A stretch of DNA of 64,000 bases from Perilla frutescens (GCA_026008535.1 BRKX01000009.1:49163001-49227000); one strand, 5' to 3'; counted from the stretch's first letter, positions 1 to 12,903 are shown. Notes: a model not told the origin generated them from the letters alone. Translations and numbers: made by a program.

Positions 1-240
1 TTAAGAGTTATCAGAGCAGCAAAAATCATAGTGGGGTAAATACTATAATAGCAAAATAAGATCTCGGCAGGAAACCAACATCCACGGCCACCAACGACCT
101 TTGCATCTCAACGTGAAAAACATTTGAAAAAGAGGGCATGAGTACTAATGCACTCAGTGGGGTTTTATGTGAAAATACTGTAAAATTTAGAAATATCCAA
201 CGATAACGAGCAGTATATGGTAAGCAAATCTCAATAGCCT
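1..240 (-). repeat. Truncated 3' LTR piece of gypsy element A
   Basis: This stretch is a near-identical copy of 2641-2880, which lies in the middle of the long LTR of element A; similarity stops abruptly at about 240/2880. It is therefore the remaining part of the second (3') LTR of the minus-strand element, which continues off the left edge. The gag pseudogene abuts it directly, so the 3' end of the interior and the first 2.7 kb of this LTR are missing. Confidence 0.75.
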
Positions 241-1287
241 TTCCCAGGGACAGAGGTGGTTAGGTCTCTGGTCCTTACCCTGGTTCGGTCTTAGGTTCAT
301 TTCCGAGTTCTATCCTTGAGGCCTTCCTTCATATAGTCGTTGCTGATTTTCAGGGAATTATCGTTGCGGCTGTTGCGGCTGGTGATGCTGTGGTGGTTGT
401 GGTCATCTATTATTTCCCTTAGGACATTCTCTTGCAAAGTGTCCTTCTTCTCCACAGTTATAACACCCAGTCTGATTCATCTTGCAAGCTCCAAAGTGTG
501 TTCTTCCGCATTTTGGACACAACCTTGTCCCAGAGGTGTAGTCTGGCTGATTTCGAGGAACCCATGGTGCCCCGCCTTGCCGCTGGGGTCTCTTGCCCCT
601 ATCCTCTCTCCTACTTCCTTCTTCCCATTTTTTCTTTCCCTTGTGATCACCAGACGACTGAGGGGGTTGACTCTTTTCATGATGAAGTATAGCTTCGATG
701 CTTAAAGCTTTTGCCAGTATTTAAGCATAGGACATATCCTCTTGTCCCGCGAGAGCTATGCCAATCTCGTACCTCAACCATTTCTTAAACTTATGTGCTT
801 TCTTTCTATCAGTGTCCACCAGATGTGGAGCATACCTCGATAACTGGTTGAATTCCCTATCGTACTCAGTCACCATCTTCTTTCCCTGCTTTAGGTTCCA
901 GAATTCCATCTCCTTATCCTTACGATAGCAGTCGGGTATGTACTTTTGGTACAAATCATATTTAAAATCTTCCCATCCATATTCCGCCCATTACTCAGGG
1001 GTCATCGTTCTCCTAAGAGACTCCCACCAATAGTCTGCATCGTCCGATAGCATAAAAAGGGCACAATTAAGTTTTTCTTTATCCGAGCAAGTGATAAAGT
1101 CGAAGATTCATTCTAAAGAACGAACCCATTTTTCAGCATCCATTGGGTCGCCTAACCCATTGAATGATGAAGGGTTGTGTTTAAGGAATACATTCTCGGC
1201 TCGCGGACCAGGGTTTGGAACTTGCTCAGGTTCTAGCTCATTTTCTCCCTCCTTTGGATTTTCAGCTTGACGTCTTCTTGGCGGCAT
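241..1287 (-). pseudogene. Ty3/gypsy (chromovirus-like) gag, broken by in-frame stops
   Basis: Gag forms the capsid and nucleocapsid of the retrotransposon particle. Reading leftward from ATG at 1287 (basic N-terminus MPPRRR) one frame runs for about 345 codons. The retrotransposon gag capsid core lies around 721-1150 (DADYWWESL and EYDREFNQLSRYAPHL). A CPKCGRTHFGAC motif follows, then a CCHC zinc knuckle at 424-465 (CYNCGEEGHFAREC). In-frame stops occur at 1110, 993, 723 and 405, with two more near 360 and 310. The frame between them is otherwise preserved, so decay is by point mutation. No protease or pol follows, because the sequence runs directly into the truncated LTR at 240. Lineage (Tekay/Del-like chromovirus) is inferred from the paired Cys motifs; gag identity is sure. 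Confidence 0.85.
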
Positions 1288-2110
1288 CCTAATAAATTAA
1301 TTTTTAGAGGCCTTCTATACTTAATTCAAGAGCAGTTCGATAATCTTTCACATATGAACATTTATGCCTTTTGAAAAAAAAAACTTCAAACCTAAGAACT
1401 TAACAACATTTAGGCATAGGAAAAATTGCCTCATTTATGAGAACTTTGCATTACCATAGAAGCATATAATATTTTTAGGAGCTAATGGCAGCCTTCTTCC
1501 GATCAGATCTAATAATTGGTGATTTAATTAGTCTAAGTTATAGCATTAAGGATGACTTAAAGTTCTCCTGAGTTCACACTATAGTCTAGGTTCAGACTAT
1601 TCTACTCATGCCTTTCATAAATCACAATCTCAAAAGTAGTAGACATTTGTTCCTTTTGAATATTTTGGCGCCCGAAATTTCTACTTCTTAAATAGAAATA
1701 TTAACCTTGACTTAAATAATGGAATAGAATACACCTAGAAATAGGTTGAACTTATTTTGATTTTGGTAGTGACCTGTTTCGAAAAAAATTTATACTTTAG
1801 AAATCATTAGGCCTGGGTTTACCTAAACACCTTTCACTTTGAACTTCATTCTCAAAGAATTTCCTTTACCATCATTTATATAAAGATATGAGAATAACTT
1901 GCTTAACTTGCTCAAACCTTTCATTTCATTTATTTCAAAAGTCATAACTCAAAAAAAAAACATTTTACACTACCATACCTTAATTTGGTTGAGGATGCGA
2001 GGGTGATGGCGAGTTGTGGGTTGCTGATCAATACTATATAACAATTAAATATTCACATAAGCACTTAATCAATCATTCAAAGAAGAGACAGGTCTGCAGA
2101 GTTGCAAACC
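1288..2110 (-). other. 5' untranslated leader of element A
   Basis: Between the PBS and the gag start there is about 820 bp of AT-rich sequence with no convincing ORF, as expected for a gypsy leader. Confidence 0.6.
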
Positions 2111-2124
2111 TGGCTCTAATACCA
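2111..2124 (-). other. Primer binding site of element A (initiator Met tRNA)
   Basis: The minus strand reads TGGTATTAGAGCCA two bases after the LTR end GTTACA. This matches the plant initiator-methionine tRNA primer site TGGTATCAGAGC with one change. It fixes the element's orientation and the inner LTR boundary. Confidence 0.8.
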
Positions 2125-2126
2125 TC

Positions 2127-5100
2127 TGTAACAGCCCGGTCCCGAAGAAGGAAAATTAAATGGGGACAGGGTGTTTATCCAAAAGGATTAATGTTAAGAA
2201 TACAATTGACAATTGAGTAGGCCAAAGATAGGATATGCTTTCCAGAAAAATGGACATCATAACCTCTGTAACTATAGAGAAACCCCCGTTTAATAATGGT
2301 TTATAAGAGAGGGATGGATGCAGAGACAATACAATAAGCCCATCTATAGGCTATATGAAAACAAACAAATCAATACCCACAGTTTATAGACCTATTCATA
2401 GGTCGATAATATTAAAGAAAACCAACATGCTGAACAAGAAAAGCCCCTTCATAGGCAGAAAGCAAATAAATAGATAGACATATCAAAAGATGGGACTTCC
2501 CTTAGATTAATATAATAGGCATCAATAGTTAAGCATATTAAACATGCTAAACTAAGAGTGTAGCATAAGCTCAATAATTCAAGTAGCAACGTTATAGGAT
2601 TTTCATGATGGTAATACTAAGTGTTATCAGAGTAGCATAACTTAAGAGTTATCAGAGCAGCAAAAATCATAGTGGGGTAAATACTATAATAGTAAAATAA
2701 GATCTCGGCAGCCAACCCACATCCACAGCCACCAACGACCTCTGCATCTCAACCTGAAAAATATTTGAAAAAGAGGGCGTGAGTACTAATGTACTCAGTG
2801 GAGTTTTATGAGAAAATATTGTAAACTTTACAAATATCCAACGATAACGAGCAGTATATGGAAAGCAAATCGCAAAACCCCTTCCCATATGTGCAAAATA
2901 TTTTTACTTCCTGTTGGCCCATTCTGGCTCAAACCTGATGTCTACTGCACCCTGAGGCATGCCTAGAATAAGAGAGGGGTTACCTCAAATATCCCACCGT
3001 GTATGCGAGGGGATTACCCAGCAGTGACTCCCTAGTGGTCAAAAGACCACAACCTAGTGACCCAAAGGCCACCACCTGGTAACCCAAAGGTTACAACCCA
3101 TAGATGAGATATCACAGTTCCTTGAACACATTAACCTGCTTAACAATCATTCAATCTCAACCTTCAATCCTCCATATCCAATCTTAACAAACAATCCTTA
3201 ATATTCAATTCTACTAGCATAGATCATAACCTAGGATGAATCATCTAGGTCTAATTCCTCATTAATTAGCATAGTCTCATTGCTTATAAGGGATACTACC
3301 ATCAACTTATAAGGCATCATCTATCTAAACTTCCACATCATAATATCAATACTAAGGAATCAATCCTATGATCATGATCATATATATATATATATATGTA
3401 TCAAATCAATAGGCCATATAACACCTCATATTAGCACCCATAACATATCACGCTCAAGAGCTCAAATAACAATTCGTATCATCAATTCCCATAGCATAAT
3501 AATTTCTTGTACAAAGACTAATCAGGCAGAGCATAAAATCATTTAATTGGATATTTCGATTTTCCCTAACATGCTTCTAGAGCTCACTAGCTCAAATCAT
3601 AGATGAGTATAGTATTACCCACCTCGATTACCGTTCGGAGGATGAGGCAACGAGCTGTAGTTTCTTCCCTTGGTTCTCTTGAGGCTCAAATTTACCTACA
3701 AAAGTCGATTATCGACTTAGCAATCTATCTCGAAGATCCTAAAGTCTAACGAGAAATTAAATCAGGATTTATCCCTTCCTTAACTACTATGTTGCTACAA
3801 ATTGCACGACTTTAGAGACTTCTGTTCCACTCAAAATATAAATGAGATTCGATAATTTATTTATTCGAGGTTGACCGGGTCGAGAGATTGGTAAAAGACG
3901 ATACTCCGTCGTCTCTACCTTTTCTCGATAATTATCCAAAAATTCAACAAAGCATAACACTCTTGTAAAAAAAATTACAAAACTAATAGAGAACAATCCT
4001 GGACATGCAAAGACTAACATATAAAAATTTTGGAATTTTTCAAAATCACAAACTTTCGATAAAAATTAGAATCAGCTAGATATTTGATAATAAAATTCAA
4101 CGGGGCTCTATACTTATCCAAAAATTATGAAATAAATGGAAAGACAATCCTTAGCATATGAGAATCAAAACATATAGATTTGGAAATTTTTTGATAACTT
4201 ATTTTCCGAAATAAAATTTAAATGCTTATAACGCTTTAGGTAAAAATCCAAATGACGGGATATTCAAAAATAAAATTCAACAACATGCTAACCCAACGTA
4301 AAATAATATTTCGAGCAACTTTCCAGTTGAAACTTTTTCGATTCGGGACCCCGAAAGGCCCTGAAATGGCAGATTACATAATCTACCCGGAAACAGCTTC
4401 TATGCCCGTATTCCGGCGATTTGGCCACTTTCCGGCCACCGTTCCACAACGACATCAAAAAGACGAAATAAAGAACACATATAGATACACAACATATCCG
4501 AAAATCAAAAGAAAATGACAAGAAATGGACCGAGACGAGGGTGTCGAAGTGGAGAGGCTGTGAGGGGTGGTGGTGTCGGTGATGATGGCTGCTGCTGCTG
4601 CTGCCAGCAGAACTCCGGCGACCTACTTCCTTTCCTGCGATGCTCCGGCAGTCGGTCCGGCGACTACAGGCTGGCAGCCCCTTCCCCCTTCTTCCCCCCA
4701 TGGCCTATCCTTCTCCCTCTCTCTAACTCTCTCACCAATTCTCTCTCTCTCTCTCTCTCACCTATTCTCTTCTTCCTTCTCTCTCTCTAACTCTCGATCT
4801 TTCCCCCGTTTTTTTTCTAGAAATGTGGTTGATGGAAATGAGGGGATAAGGTGGTGAGGTGTGCCTTTAAAGTCAAAGGTGGAAGAAAAATAGAAATAAA
4901 AATATCCAATATTAAATCCGGATATAAAATACTAACAAAGTATATTTTGGATTCGATTAAAATTATTTTATTCAATGGCGAGGTCCAAATGACCTCTGAT
5001 ACAAAATACAAAATTATCGAGAGACTCGTTGGCTCGAATATTATTGAACCAACATATGATATAAAAAAAATAAAGAGGTCATTAAAAAAAATCGAAGAAG

Positions 5101-5615
5101 AATTTACTTTTTGAAACGGAAAATTACTATTCACAAAGAAAGATAAAAACTGCTCCCGAGCATTCGTTTGGCCTCTAATAAAAAATATGAGAATATGAGT
5201 AGATTCCTTGGACAATTTTCCATAAGGACGACTTTTAAAAACGTGATCCGAATGAACACATGATTTGAAAAAAAATTCAAAATCACGTCTTTTCGAGAAA
5301 ATACTATTCATAAGTTAACTCTTTACACGTTTCAATATCAGAATACCCATAAAACTCAAATTAAAATTCCAAAAAATATCGACAGACTCTTTGGGCCGTT
5401 TTTTTTTTCAAACGGGCCTAATATCGGATATTTCCCGATATTCTTTGTTAAATTTGAAAAGACGTTTTTCTTTTCTCTCCTTTTTTTTACAGAAATGACT
5501 TCTAAAGTCGTGACTTACATCCATTTCACCTTAATTATCATTAAACTTTCTTCTAATCACTCCTAATATTAATTAGGAATTTCATAATTATGCTTTGAAA
5601 ATTTGAGGTATTACA
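2127..5615 (-). mobile_element. Long 5' LTR of gypsy element A
   Basis: On the minus strand this LTR begins TGTAATACCTC at 5615 and ends GGCTGTTACA at 2127, next to the PBS, giving 3489 bp with TG...CA ends. It contains short repeated blocks around 3030-3110 (variants of 'cctagtg accc aaagg'), a TA run near 3381-3400 and a CT microsatellite at about 4738-4800. Bases 2641-2880 recur at 1-240. ORFs in it (for example 4288-4701 minus, 4567-4857 plus) overlap the CT-rich region and have no recognisable domain. The next five bases, CTATC at 5616-5620, would be the target duplication; its partner lies outside the window. Confidence 0.75.
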
Positions 5616-6962
5616 CTATCACTAATTCATCCCTGCACACTTCAAACTAAACTAACAATTAAATAACAAGAAAAGGTTAAACAATATAAAAAATATGTTC
5701 AAGTCAAACATGAGTTTAGTTTTAGTAGATGCATGCATGCAATCATGGACACAACCACATAGGTACCTTCATTTGACCAGTTGGTTATAGGGAGCAGTTA
5801 CGGGTGACTTATACCCCCAATCCCTTATTACTGTTTACGCTAAGAACAATACGGATGGTGACTCTTAGTCCCTAACTACCCAAGAACCAAAGAAGAGACG
5901 CATACAGAGATTTTGCAAGGGCAACAACATTAAATCGGAGAGACCCAACACTAGAACATAGACACATCCTCGGTGTGCCCACCAGATCTACCTATACTTC
6001 ATTCTCCAAGCTTTGGTGTCTGCTTTATCAATTAGTGGCTCATTAGGGTATGGGCGCCCTAACTTCTACCCTGACTTACATAAATAATAATTCAATTAAG
6101 AGTAGCGACCAACTTAATCTTACTATTACCATGTCATCGTTCTGCCCAGAATGAAGTTGGGAATCAATTCAAAATAAATTAAGAACAATAAGCTCCATGC
6201 ATAATTTCTACCTTAACCTATTCACAATCGACTTGAACACTAGATACTTAGCCAGAAAACATACTAATAAACAAAGCAAAAGTAAATAAATAACACATAG
6301 TAAAAGAAAAACAAACTAGATTAAAGTCTGGAACCAATTCCAGATTTGGATAAAAATAGGTACGTACATCAGCCGAGAACAAAACACTAACTGTTGTGCA
6401 AATTATTCAATAGAAAAAATGCTGGAAACTAAGTGCGAAAATATAAAATAATTTCAAGTGTGTTTATAACTGAAATAAAGAACAGTATTTATAGTTGCTA
6501 ATCAGCCACATCTTGGCCCAACCCAGCCCACGCAGGGGCATGAAGTTAGTTGGGAAAGACCACTTCAACACAACGGTCATACTCGCTGATTTTTAGGGAC
6601 TGTGCTCCATGTCAACTCTCTCCTCTATCTCTTCGTTCATCTCTTCTCTATCTCTTCTTTTCTCTCTCCTCTTCTGAACTGATAGCCCATTGTTTTGAAA
6701 TTGTTGCTTACGTGAATCCATGTTGTTTGGGTAGAGGTGGTTGCTCAACTTTGACGCTAAATTCACAATATACTTTCAAAGCTTTAGTGTCCTCCTTATG
6801 CCCTCAATCGAGTCAGCATCATGGTTATGCCCTTAATGGATCCAAACATGCTTCTTCTATTCCCTGTCACACCTTATCCCTAAAAAGACTCTATATACAA
6901 CTAAAAACACTAAAGATGAGTAAAAAGATGAAGTAAAACGACACAAATTTGAGTCTGTATCA
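5616..6962 (-). mobile_element. Probable Athila/Tat-type LTR fragment (element B)
   Basis: This non-coding stretch starts, on the minus strand, with TGATACAGAC at 6962. TGAT is the start shared by five other LTRs here (C, D, E, H, I). It then shows the mixed composition of those LTRs, including a segment on settled commas of short direct blocks around 5780-6080. Its other end is not seen because element A interrupts it at 5616. ORF 6550-6936 has no recognisable domain. The assignment rests on the terminal motif and general resemblance only. Confidence 0.4.
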
Positions 6963-7037
6963 GCAGTTTCGCTTTATCCTGAAAGGTTGATGGGTTCAGA
7001 GGATCCGGCACGTTCTTCAAAAGCCTTCGTGATCCAC
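6963..7037. other. Left flank of element C (older target DNA)
   Basis: This short unique-looking stretch is the left half of the target site of element C. It continues at 34743 beyond the element. No coding signal was seen. Confidence 0.5.
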
Positions 7038-7042
7038 GTGAA

Positions 7043-7950
7043 TGATTGTTTCTGGCTTGTCCTATACATACTAATTCGATCCGGACCCGCAAGAGGATGG
7101 GATCGATTGTAGGGCGGTGAGCTAACTCAGATCGTGTCTCTTGAGGAAAGCTTAGAGGAGATTATGTCTCTGTGCTATGCATGCAAACATGTTCGAAAAT
7201 TTCAATACAAATCTAAATATTCTAATCATGAGTTGAGAGGTTTTTACTAAACTAGAGAAATTAAACAAGATATGGGGACATATGGTATGGGAGTTGGGAG
7301 ACAAGTAATTAAGAGGTGTAATAATTAGGGGAATTAAGTTCCAAACTCCTCCCACTCTTCTAGGTTCCAAAAGTCTTAGCCTCTTAATTATCCAGCTGGC
7401 CAAGTGGTAGAAAACATTGGAGATCAGAGCCTCGGTTCACAGCTGAAACTGATCAAGGAGAGCAAAACTGATCGTGGCTTGAAAACTGATCGAGGGGGAG
7501 CTGGATTGACTGCCCCGCGCTCGCAGGGCTCGCCGAGGTGGTCCACCTGGAGCATTGCCCTGCAACCGCGGGGGTTTGCCCGCCGGCAGGGCGGGTCAAT
7601 TTTAGTTTTGCTTTCTTCAGTTGAGCTTTTCACCTCCATTTTTGACGCCTTAGTTGAGCTCCTTCAGTTGCAGCTCCAGTTTTCTTTTTCGGCTAGAGCT
7701 TAACTCATCAGTTGTGCTTTGCCTCAGCTCTCTACTTCATTAGTTGCGGCTCCAATTCTTCAGTTTGGTCCCAAAACTGATCAGTTTGGGGTGCTAATTT
7801 GGCTTAGCCATCAGATGGTCCCTGAGCTTGACTCATAAACTGGAGGTTTACCTTGGAGCTCACATCCTTGCCACTTTTATGCCCTAAAATCCTACTTTTT
7901 AAGATAAAAGCTCAAGTTTTGCACAAACCTGGCATATTCCTCTAGTAGAG
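7043..7950 (-). repeat. 3' LTR of element C, distal part
   Basis: This part matches 33900-34630 and 20504-20650 with several percent divergence. It ends, on the minus strand, AACAATCA at 7043, where the GTGAA duplication follows. It is interrupted at 7950 by element D and continues at 14174-14212. It looks shorter than the 5' copy; about 0.8 kb seems missing near 7200-7265. A GC-rich block lies at 7513-7600. ORFs 7152-7403 and 7404-7703 have no domain and are not genes. Confidence 0.75.
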
Positions 7951-9298
7951 TGGTGCGTCGTTTTACACCAAAAATAATACTCCGACTGACAGTCGGTATG
8001 CCCACACTGCACAGTACAGTGGCGAGCGAGATGGTCTCCCAAAGGACCAGCGAGAATTACTCTAAACTTCCAATCTGCAGAACCAAACTTCCAAAAGGGG
8101 TTTTTTTTATTGTGAAATAAAACAAACGAATATAGTAAATGAACAAGGAAAATGGTTCAAATAGATTAAGAGAATTATTCCGAATTCCAATTAACTCCAT
8201 CCTAGCTTAACTAAATCGATCCTTGACGCAAAGATTAATTCAATTAACACATGCAAATCAGTTATAGCCACCGAAGACACTTACTGACGCAGCCTAATTT
8301 CTCCGTAGTTTCTCGATAATCAGGAAGACACTTCACCAATTATTTCCCTAATCGACTGACAACCGTAAGAGACACTCTATAGGTTTAATGAGCCGACAAC
8401 ATTAAGAGCTAGAGAAACCCGATTCAAAACCAATAGACTCTGACACAGGACCGTTGAATTAAGACTGTTATTCCCCTGGTTCTGAAGAACCGTTTTACCA
8501 CTAATTAAACTTAAACCACAATTACGGATGGCTAGTTTAATTGGCTACTAATTAATTCCGATCTACTAAATATGTGCACCTATCTAGCAATATCAAAATA
8601 ATTAACGACTCGAATTACCGAGAACAACAGATGCATGCAAATTAATTAAATGAGAAAAGCAATTTAGATCTCACAGTTTAGCTAGGCCAGGGATTCGTTA
8701 ATCTTCACCGGAATAAGAATGAATTTAGCTTGATCGCATAGTTAAATTAAAACTCCATCATAAGATGTAGCAGAACATGATGAAAAATACGAAGAAGAAG
8801 AAGAAGAAATAAAAGTTGCTGGAACTACGTCTCTCTTGTTGCGGCGTGAATCTGGATATCAATTCTAATCCCTCTCTATATCCTTAAATATAATTGTTTA
8901 ATTATGGAAATAGAATCCTAAACCTAATCTAATAAGGAAAGAGATAAATATAGAGTCCTCAAGCTGTAAATCACTAACAACTTTTGTCCAGCCCATCAGC
9001 TGTGTAAAATTTGCACTCCGGCCCAAAATCCGTGCACACAGGCCCAGAATCTGTCATCTCGGTACCCCTTTCAGGTAGTATGCCCATACGGCCTGGCTCC
9101 CAGACTCACCAGATTTCCTTCAATCATCTTGACTGCATAAATCTCCACAAAACTCTGCCAATTCCTTCATATTTTTGTTAATTACCTACAATCACTCACA
9201 GAACACACTTTCTTCCACAAATGCATAATTACAAGACAATTAATATTGAGAATTCACACCAAATAGCCCAAAATAAGTAGGTAAAAATGGCCCGATCA
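7951..9298 (-). repeat. 3' LTR of element D
   Basis: This 1348-bp LTR is paired with 12933-14168 at a few percent divergence. It contains the block with GCCCACACTGCACAGTACAG that also occurs in solo LTR H (28230). It keeps about 100 bp near 8310-8415 that the 5' copy has lost. Confidence 0.88.
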
Positions 9299-9325
9299 AA
9301 TCCCCTCACACTTAGACAATGCTCG
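9299..9325 (-). other. Polypurine tract of element D
   Basis: On the minus strand the sequence next to the 3' LTR reads AAGTGTGAGGGGATT, preceded by a CTCGAGGACGAGCA block. This is the usual Athila/Tat plus-strand primer context. Confidence 0.75.
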
Positions 9326-10530
9326 TCCTCGAGCATATCTAAACAGAAAATAGACTCAAAATAACACTCAGAAATGACAAGTCAAGCATTGGCCGCCTTG
9401 AATGAGAAACACTCAAAGTCAGGATTACAACACAACCAACCACAATCCACTAACCCTTTTCTTGTTTCATGAAATGTACACATGCTCTTCATTCAAGTAA
9501 AAAATATGCAAACCGATCCTGCCTCACCAAGGTTTGCTCAATTTCTCTCAAAAAAAGGAAATGACAGATTTTCATTCACACTCATCGCGACTTGATGCCT
9601 TCAAACATAAATTTGCCCATATGTCAAAACTATAACCAAGCAAGTAAGAACTATGCACAAATCAAAAGGTCTTTTGCACGGGTTGTAATGGGGCTAGGGT
9701 ACACAGGTAGGATAAAAGAGATGAAATGGCTCAAATAAGTGAAAATAACATCAATCAGGTACAGGCCCTCTTTCCTCCACGTCCTTTCTATTTCAGTATG
9801 GGCATATAGACCATTTTTTTTTCTTTTCTTTTTTTTTCTTTTCTTTTTTTTTCTTTCTCATTGAGTTCTCTTTTTTTTTTATGGAATAGGACAGGAGCAT
9901 ACATATATTTTTTTCTCATCTTCCAGTACCAACTACCTTTAAGTAGAATCCGAACTTAGCTAAACAAAAATACCATATCACTTACATGTTTTCATGGGAA
10001 AAGAACAGGTCAAAAAGGGCGAAGGCTGAATTATTTAGTAGCTGTTAACAAGAAAGAGAGGTTTCAGGCACAAACGAGCTCACTAGGGGATAATGTTGGG
10101 TGTGGATAATTTATTCAGGCCAAAGTAATGGGTAATCCTACATGACTTTATCATTTTTATGCAAAAGATAACTCACAAGCTGTATGACTTATGGCAACAA
10201 GGCAAATCAGAAATTCAGCATTCAAGTCCGACACATTCATGAAAAGAATGAAATTAAGTTTTCTATATATATATATAACAAGCTCAACAGGCTCAAATCT
10301 CACAATTTAGAGAGCTTCAACATATTTGATCAATTTGCATATTTCTTCTTCCAAGAACACATACGAGCAATAACACAATTTCAATCACAAGAGAAAACAT
10401 CCAAACAAGACCAATTCCATATCATAATATTTCCTTTTCATGCAATCCACTTTCAGGCAGCTAATGACTCGACAAAATTAAACAAACAAATCTTTTTTTT
10501 TCGCTTGCAAAAAACCAGAAAAACAATAAC
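9326..10530 (-). other. 3' non-coding region of element D
   Basis: About 1.2 kb lies between the internal and terminal polypurine motifs. It is AT-rich with a poly-pyrimidine run at 9808-9880. ORF 10184-10597 (+) is antisense to the element, has low-complexity composition and no recognised domain. Confidence 0.55.
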
Positions 10531-10551
10531 TCTCCCCCCCACACTTAGACA
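10531..10551 (-). other. Second, internal polypurine-like motif of element D
   Basis: The minus strand reads CTAAGTGTGGGGGGGGAGAG, preceded by AGGACACTGTGTTGT. It closely resembles the terminal PPT context at 9299-9325 but lies about 1.2 kb upstream of the LTR. Confidence 0.6.
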
Positions 10552-10896
10552 ACACAGTGTCCTTACTGTGCAGAATAAGGGGAGTGACACAAATTAAAAC
10601 AGGAAAACATGAAGGAAAACAAACTAAGTAGAGAGGATAGAAAGAGCAAACTGTGACAATCATGGAGAGCGGGAGACGTGGATGTCAGTCTGCTTGATTC
10701 AGCTCACCCAACTCAGCGTAGGCAAGGGTCGGAACAACGTTTGAAAAAAAAAACCTGCACTAGAAGTCTGAACTAGAATTTTTTTTAACAATAAAAATAA
10801 AATAAAATAAAATAAACAAATAGCAAATAAATGCTCGGGTTGCCTCCCAAGAAGCGCCCTTATTTAACGTCCGAGGCTCGACATGGGAAGGCACGA
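10552..10896 (-). other. Non-coding spacer of element D
   Basis: This stretch lies between gag and the internal polypurine-like motif. It carries an A-rich (AAATA)n patch near 10790-10815 and has no ORF of note. Confidence 0.5.
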
Positions 10897-12690
10897 TCAA
10901 GAGATAATATCTAGGATAGCAAATCTACCCCTATCAAAAGTAGTCATCTCCATCCCTAAACCTTTTTGCTTCTTCAAAAGCTTGACCAACCTTACTTCCT
11001 GCCCTTTCAGCCCCAGCACAGGGGCCTTCATATGAGATAGTAACATCGGTTCTGAGTTGGTCGGTAAGGGCATACGGCCCATCAGATTCTAAGTTGGAAA
11101 TTCATTGGTGGGGTACAGCCGCATAATGACATCTCGAATCTCCTTATCTTCATCTGTTATTGCAGCAGTTTCAACCAGCCCACCAAAGAGTACCTTCTTG
11201 AACAGCTCGATGATCTTTTTTTCATCATCCTCTTTCTTATTTCGAGCTAACCTGGATGGAAAATGTGCTGCAACCAGATATTGAGAGTTAGAATTTTTCG
11301 ATTCAATACTTACCTTAGGTGGAAGAAGCACGGCAAATTGTTCTCCCTTTTCTTCGGATTCTTTTTTCGGCACCTCGGTGTGCTCTTCCGGCTCCTTTTA
11401 TTTCTTCTTAGCAGCCAACTTGGCTAACTCCTCCACACTTCTCAAAGTGACAGCGCAAACATGCACTCTTCGATTTAATTCAGTTTGAGATGAGAGTTTA
11501 CCTTTATTCGCTTGCATCTTTTTGATTTGAGTAGCGAGTTGGGTGATCTGTGTGCCCATACTCCCCAGAGCAGCTTGCGTCTCTTGCTGGAAGGCTTTCT
11601 GGCTCTGTGCCAAACTATTGACAAGGGCACTGCTCTGCTCCAAACACTTCATGATGTCATTCATGCTTGTCGCAGCATGGTTGGTATGGGCATACTGACC
11701 ACCCTACGGCTGTCTCCAGCTGGAATTAGGATGATCCCTCCATCTAGGGTTATATGAGTATGAGTACGAATCAGAATCCCTTTATCTTTGGGCATCATAT
11801 TGTGCATCACCGTACCCATAGTAGGTTTGCTCGATTGAAGACTCTTGCAAGGTAGGACAAGTATTAGTAAAATCGCCGTTCTCCGAGCAGACTCTACAGC
11901 GGATGTTCTGCGTGTGTGCCACAGCTAAACCTTGAACCAGAGAGGTCAGAGCATCGTTCTTCTCGTTAACACCGGAGCTATCTGCTTGCTCAACTCCCTT
12001 CACAGATCGATATCGGTCATTGTCCTCATCCTCATACTGCTGATCTTTAGAGACCATGTCGATAATGAGTTGCTTAGCCTTGACTAGGGTCTTATTTGTG
12101 AGAGATCCTCCACTCGCAGCATCAACAATTTTCCTGTCAAAAGTAGACATGCCACGATAAAAGTAATTTGTTAGCAATTAGTAATTTGTGAACCCGTAGT
12201 CTGGACACTTGCGGCACAGCTGCTAGAACCTCTCCCAGTACTTGGCTAAGCTCTCATTCTACTTTTGTTTTATGCTACTAATCACCATCCTCAGGTTTGC
12301 AGCTCGGGACTCCGGGAAAAACTTGCGTAGGAATTGTCCCTCTAGCTCATTCCAGGTAGTGATGGAAGATCAAATAGCCAATCCTAGCTTTGCCTTGCAA
12401 TGTGTGAGAGAAAGTCAGCAATCTCAGATTATCAGCCATGAAACCTTGCGGGCGCAGGGTGGAGCAGACGAGGTCAAATTCGGACAAGTGCTTATGCGCA
12501 CTCTCTCCTGGCAGATCACTAAACTTTGGCAGCACTTGTATGAATCCGTGTCTGATCTCTGAGTTATTTACAATGGGGGGTAGTACGATGCAGATAGGCC
12601 GGTTGTTCTTTAGGCGGCCTATCTTCCTAATCAGTGGCTCAAGTTCAGTAGCATTAGCGAGAGCTTAGTTTGCATTCTCCGCCATGTTTT
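10897..12690 (-). pseudogene. Athila/Tat-like gag of element D, broken
   Basis: Gag pieces appear on the minus strand in several frames. A capsid segment lies at 12347-12535 (LSEFDLVCSTLRPQGF). A segment at 11782-12177 has a degenerate knuckle CRVCSENGDFTNTC, in which the His of C-x2-C-x4-H-x4-C is Asp. A Gln-rich, coiled-coil-like segment lies at 11398-11664 and an acidic segment at 11089-11373. At least three frame changes or stops separate them. No DSG-type protease or RT motif follows. The order fits the long gag of Athila/Tat elements. The lineage call rests on the LTR and PPT context, the gag call on the capsid and knuckle motifs. Confidence 0.75.
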
Positions 12691-12903
12691 TGTCGAATAA
12701 TTGATGAAGATCAAAAGTTCATAAATCAGATATAGAGACCTCTTTAGACTCTCTAGCAGCTCTCCTCAACTGATGTAAAGTCCTCTCAGGCTCTGGATCG
12801 AATACTAGCTTTTCTTTTTATGAGGAAAGAGTTATGTACTGACAAAACACAATAAAATAAAAAAAATAACAAACTAAAAATATTAGAGTAATTACTGCTT
12901 AAA

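Noticed and set aside
4288..4857. Overlapping ORFs on both strands near the CT run in LTR A
   Set aside because: Low-complexity Ser/Leu/His-rich products inside an LTR, with no domain.
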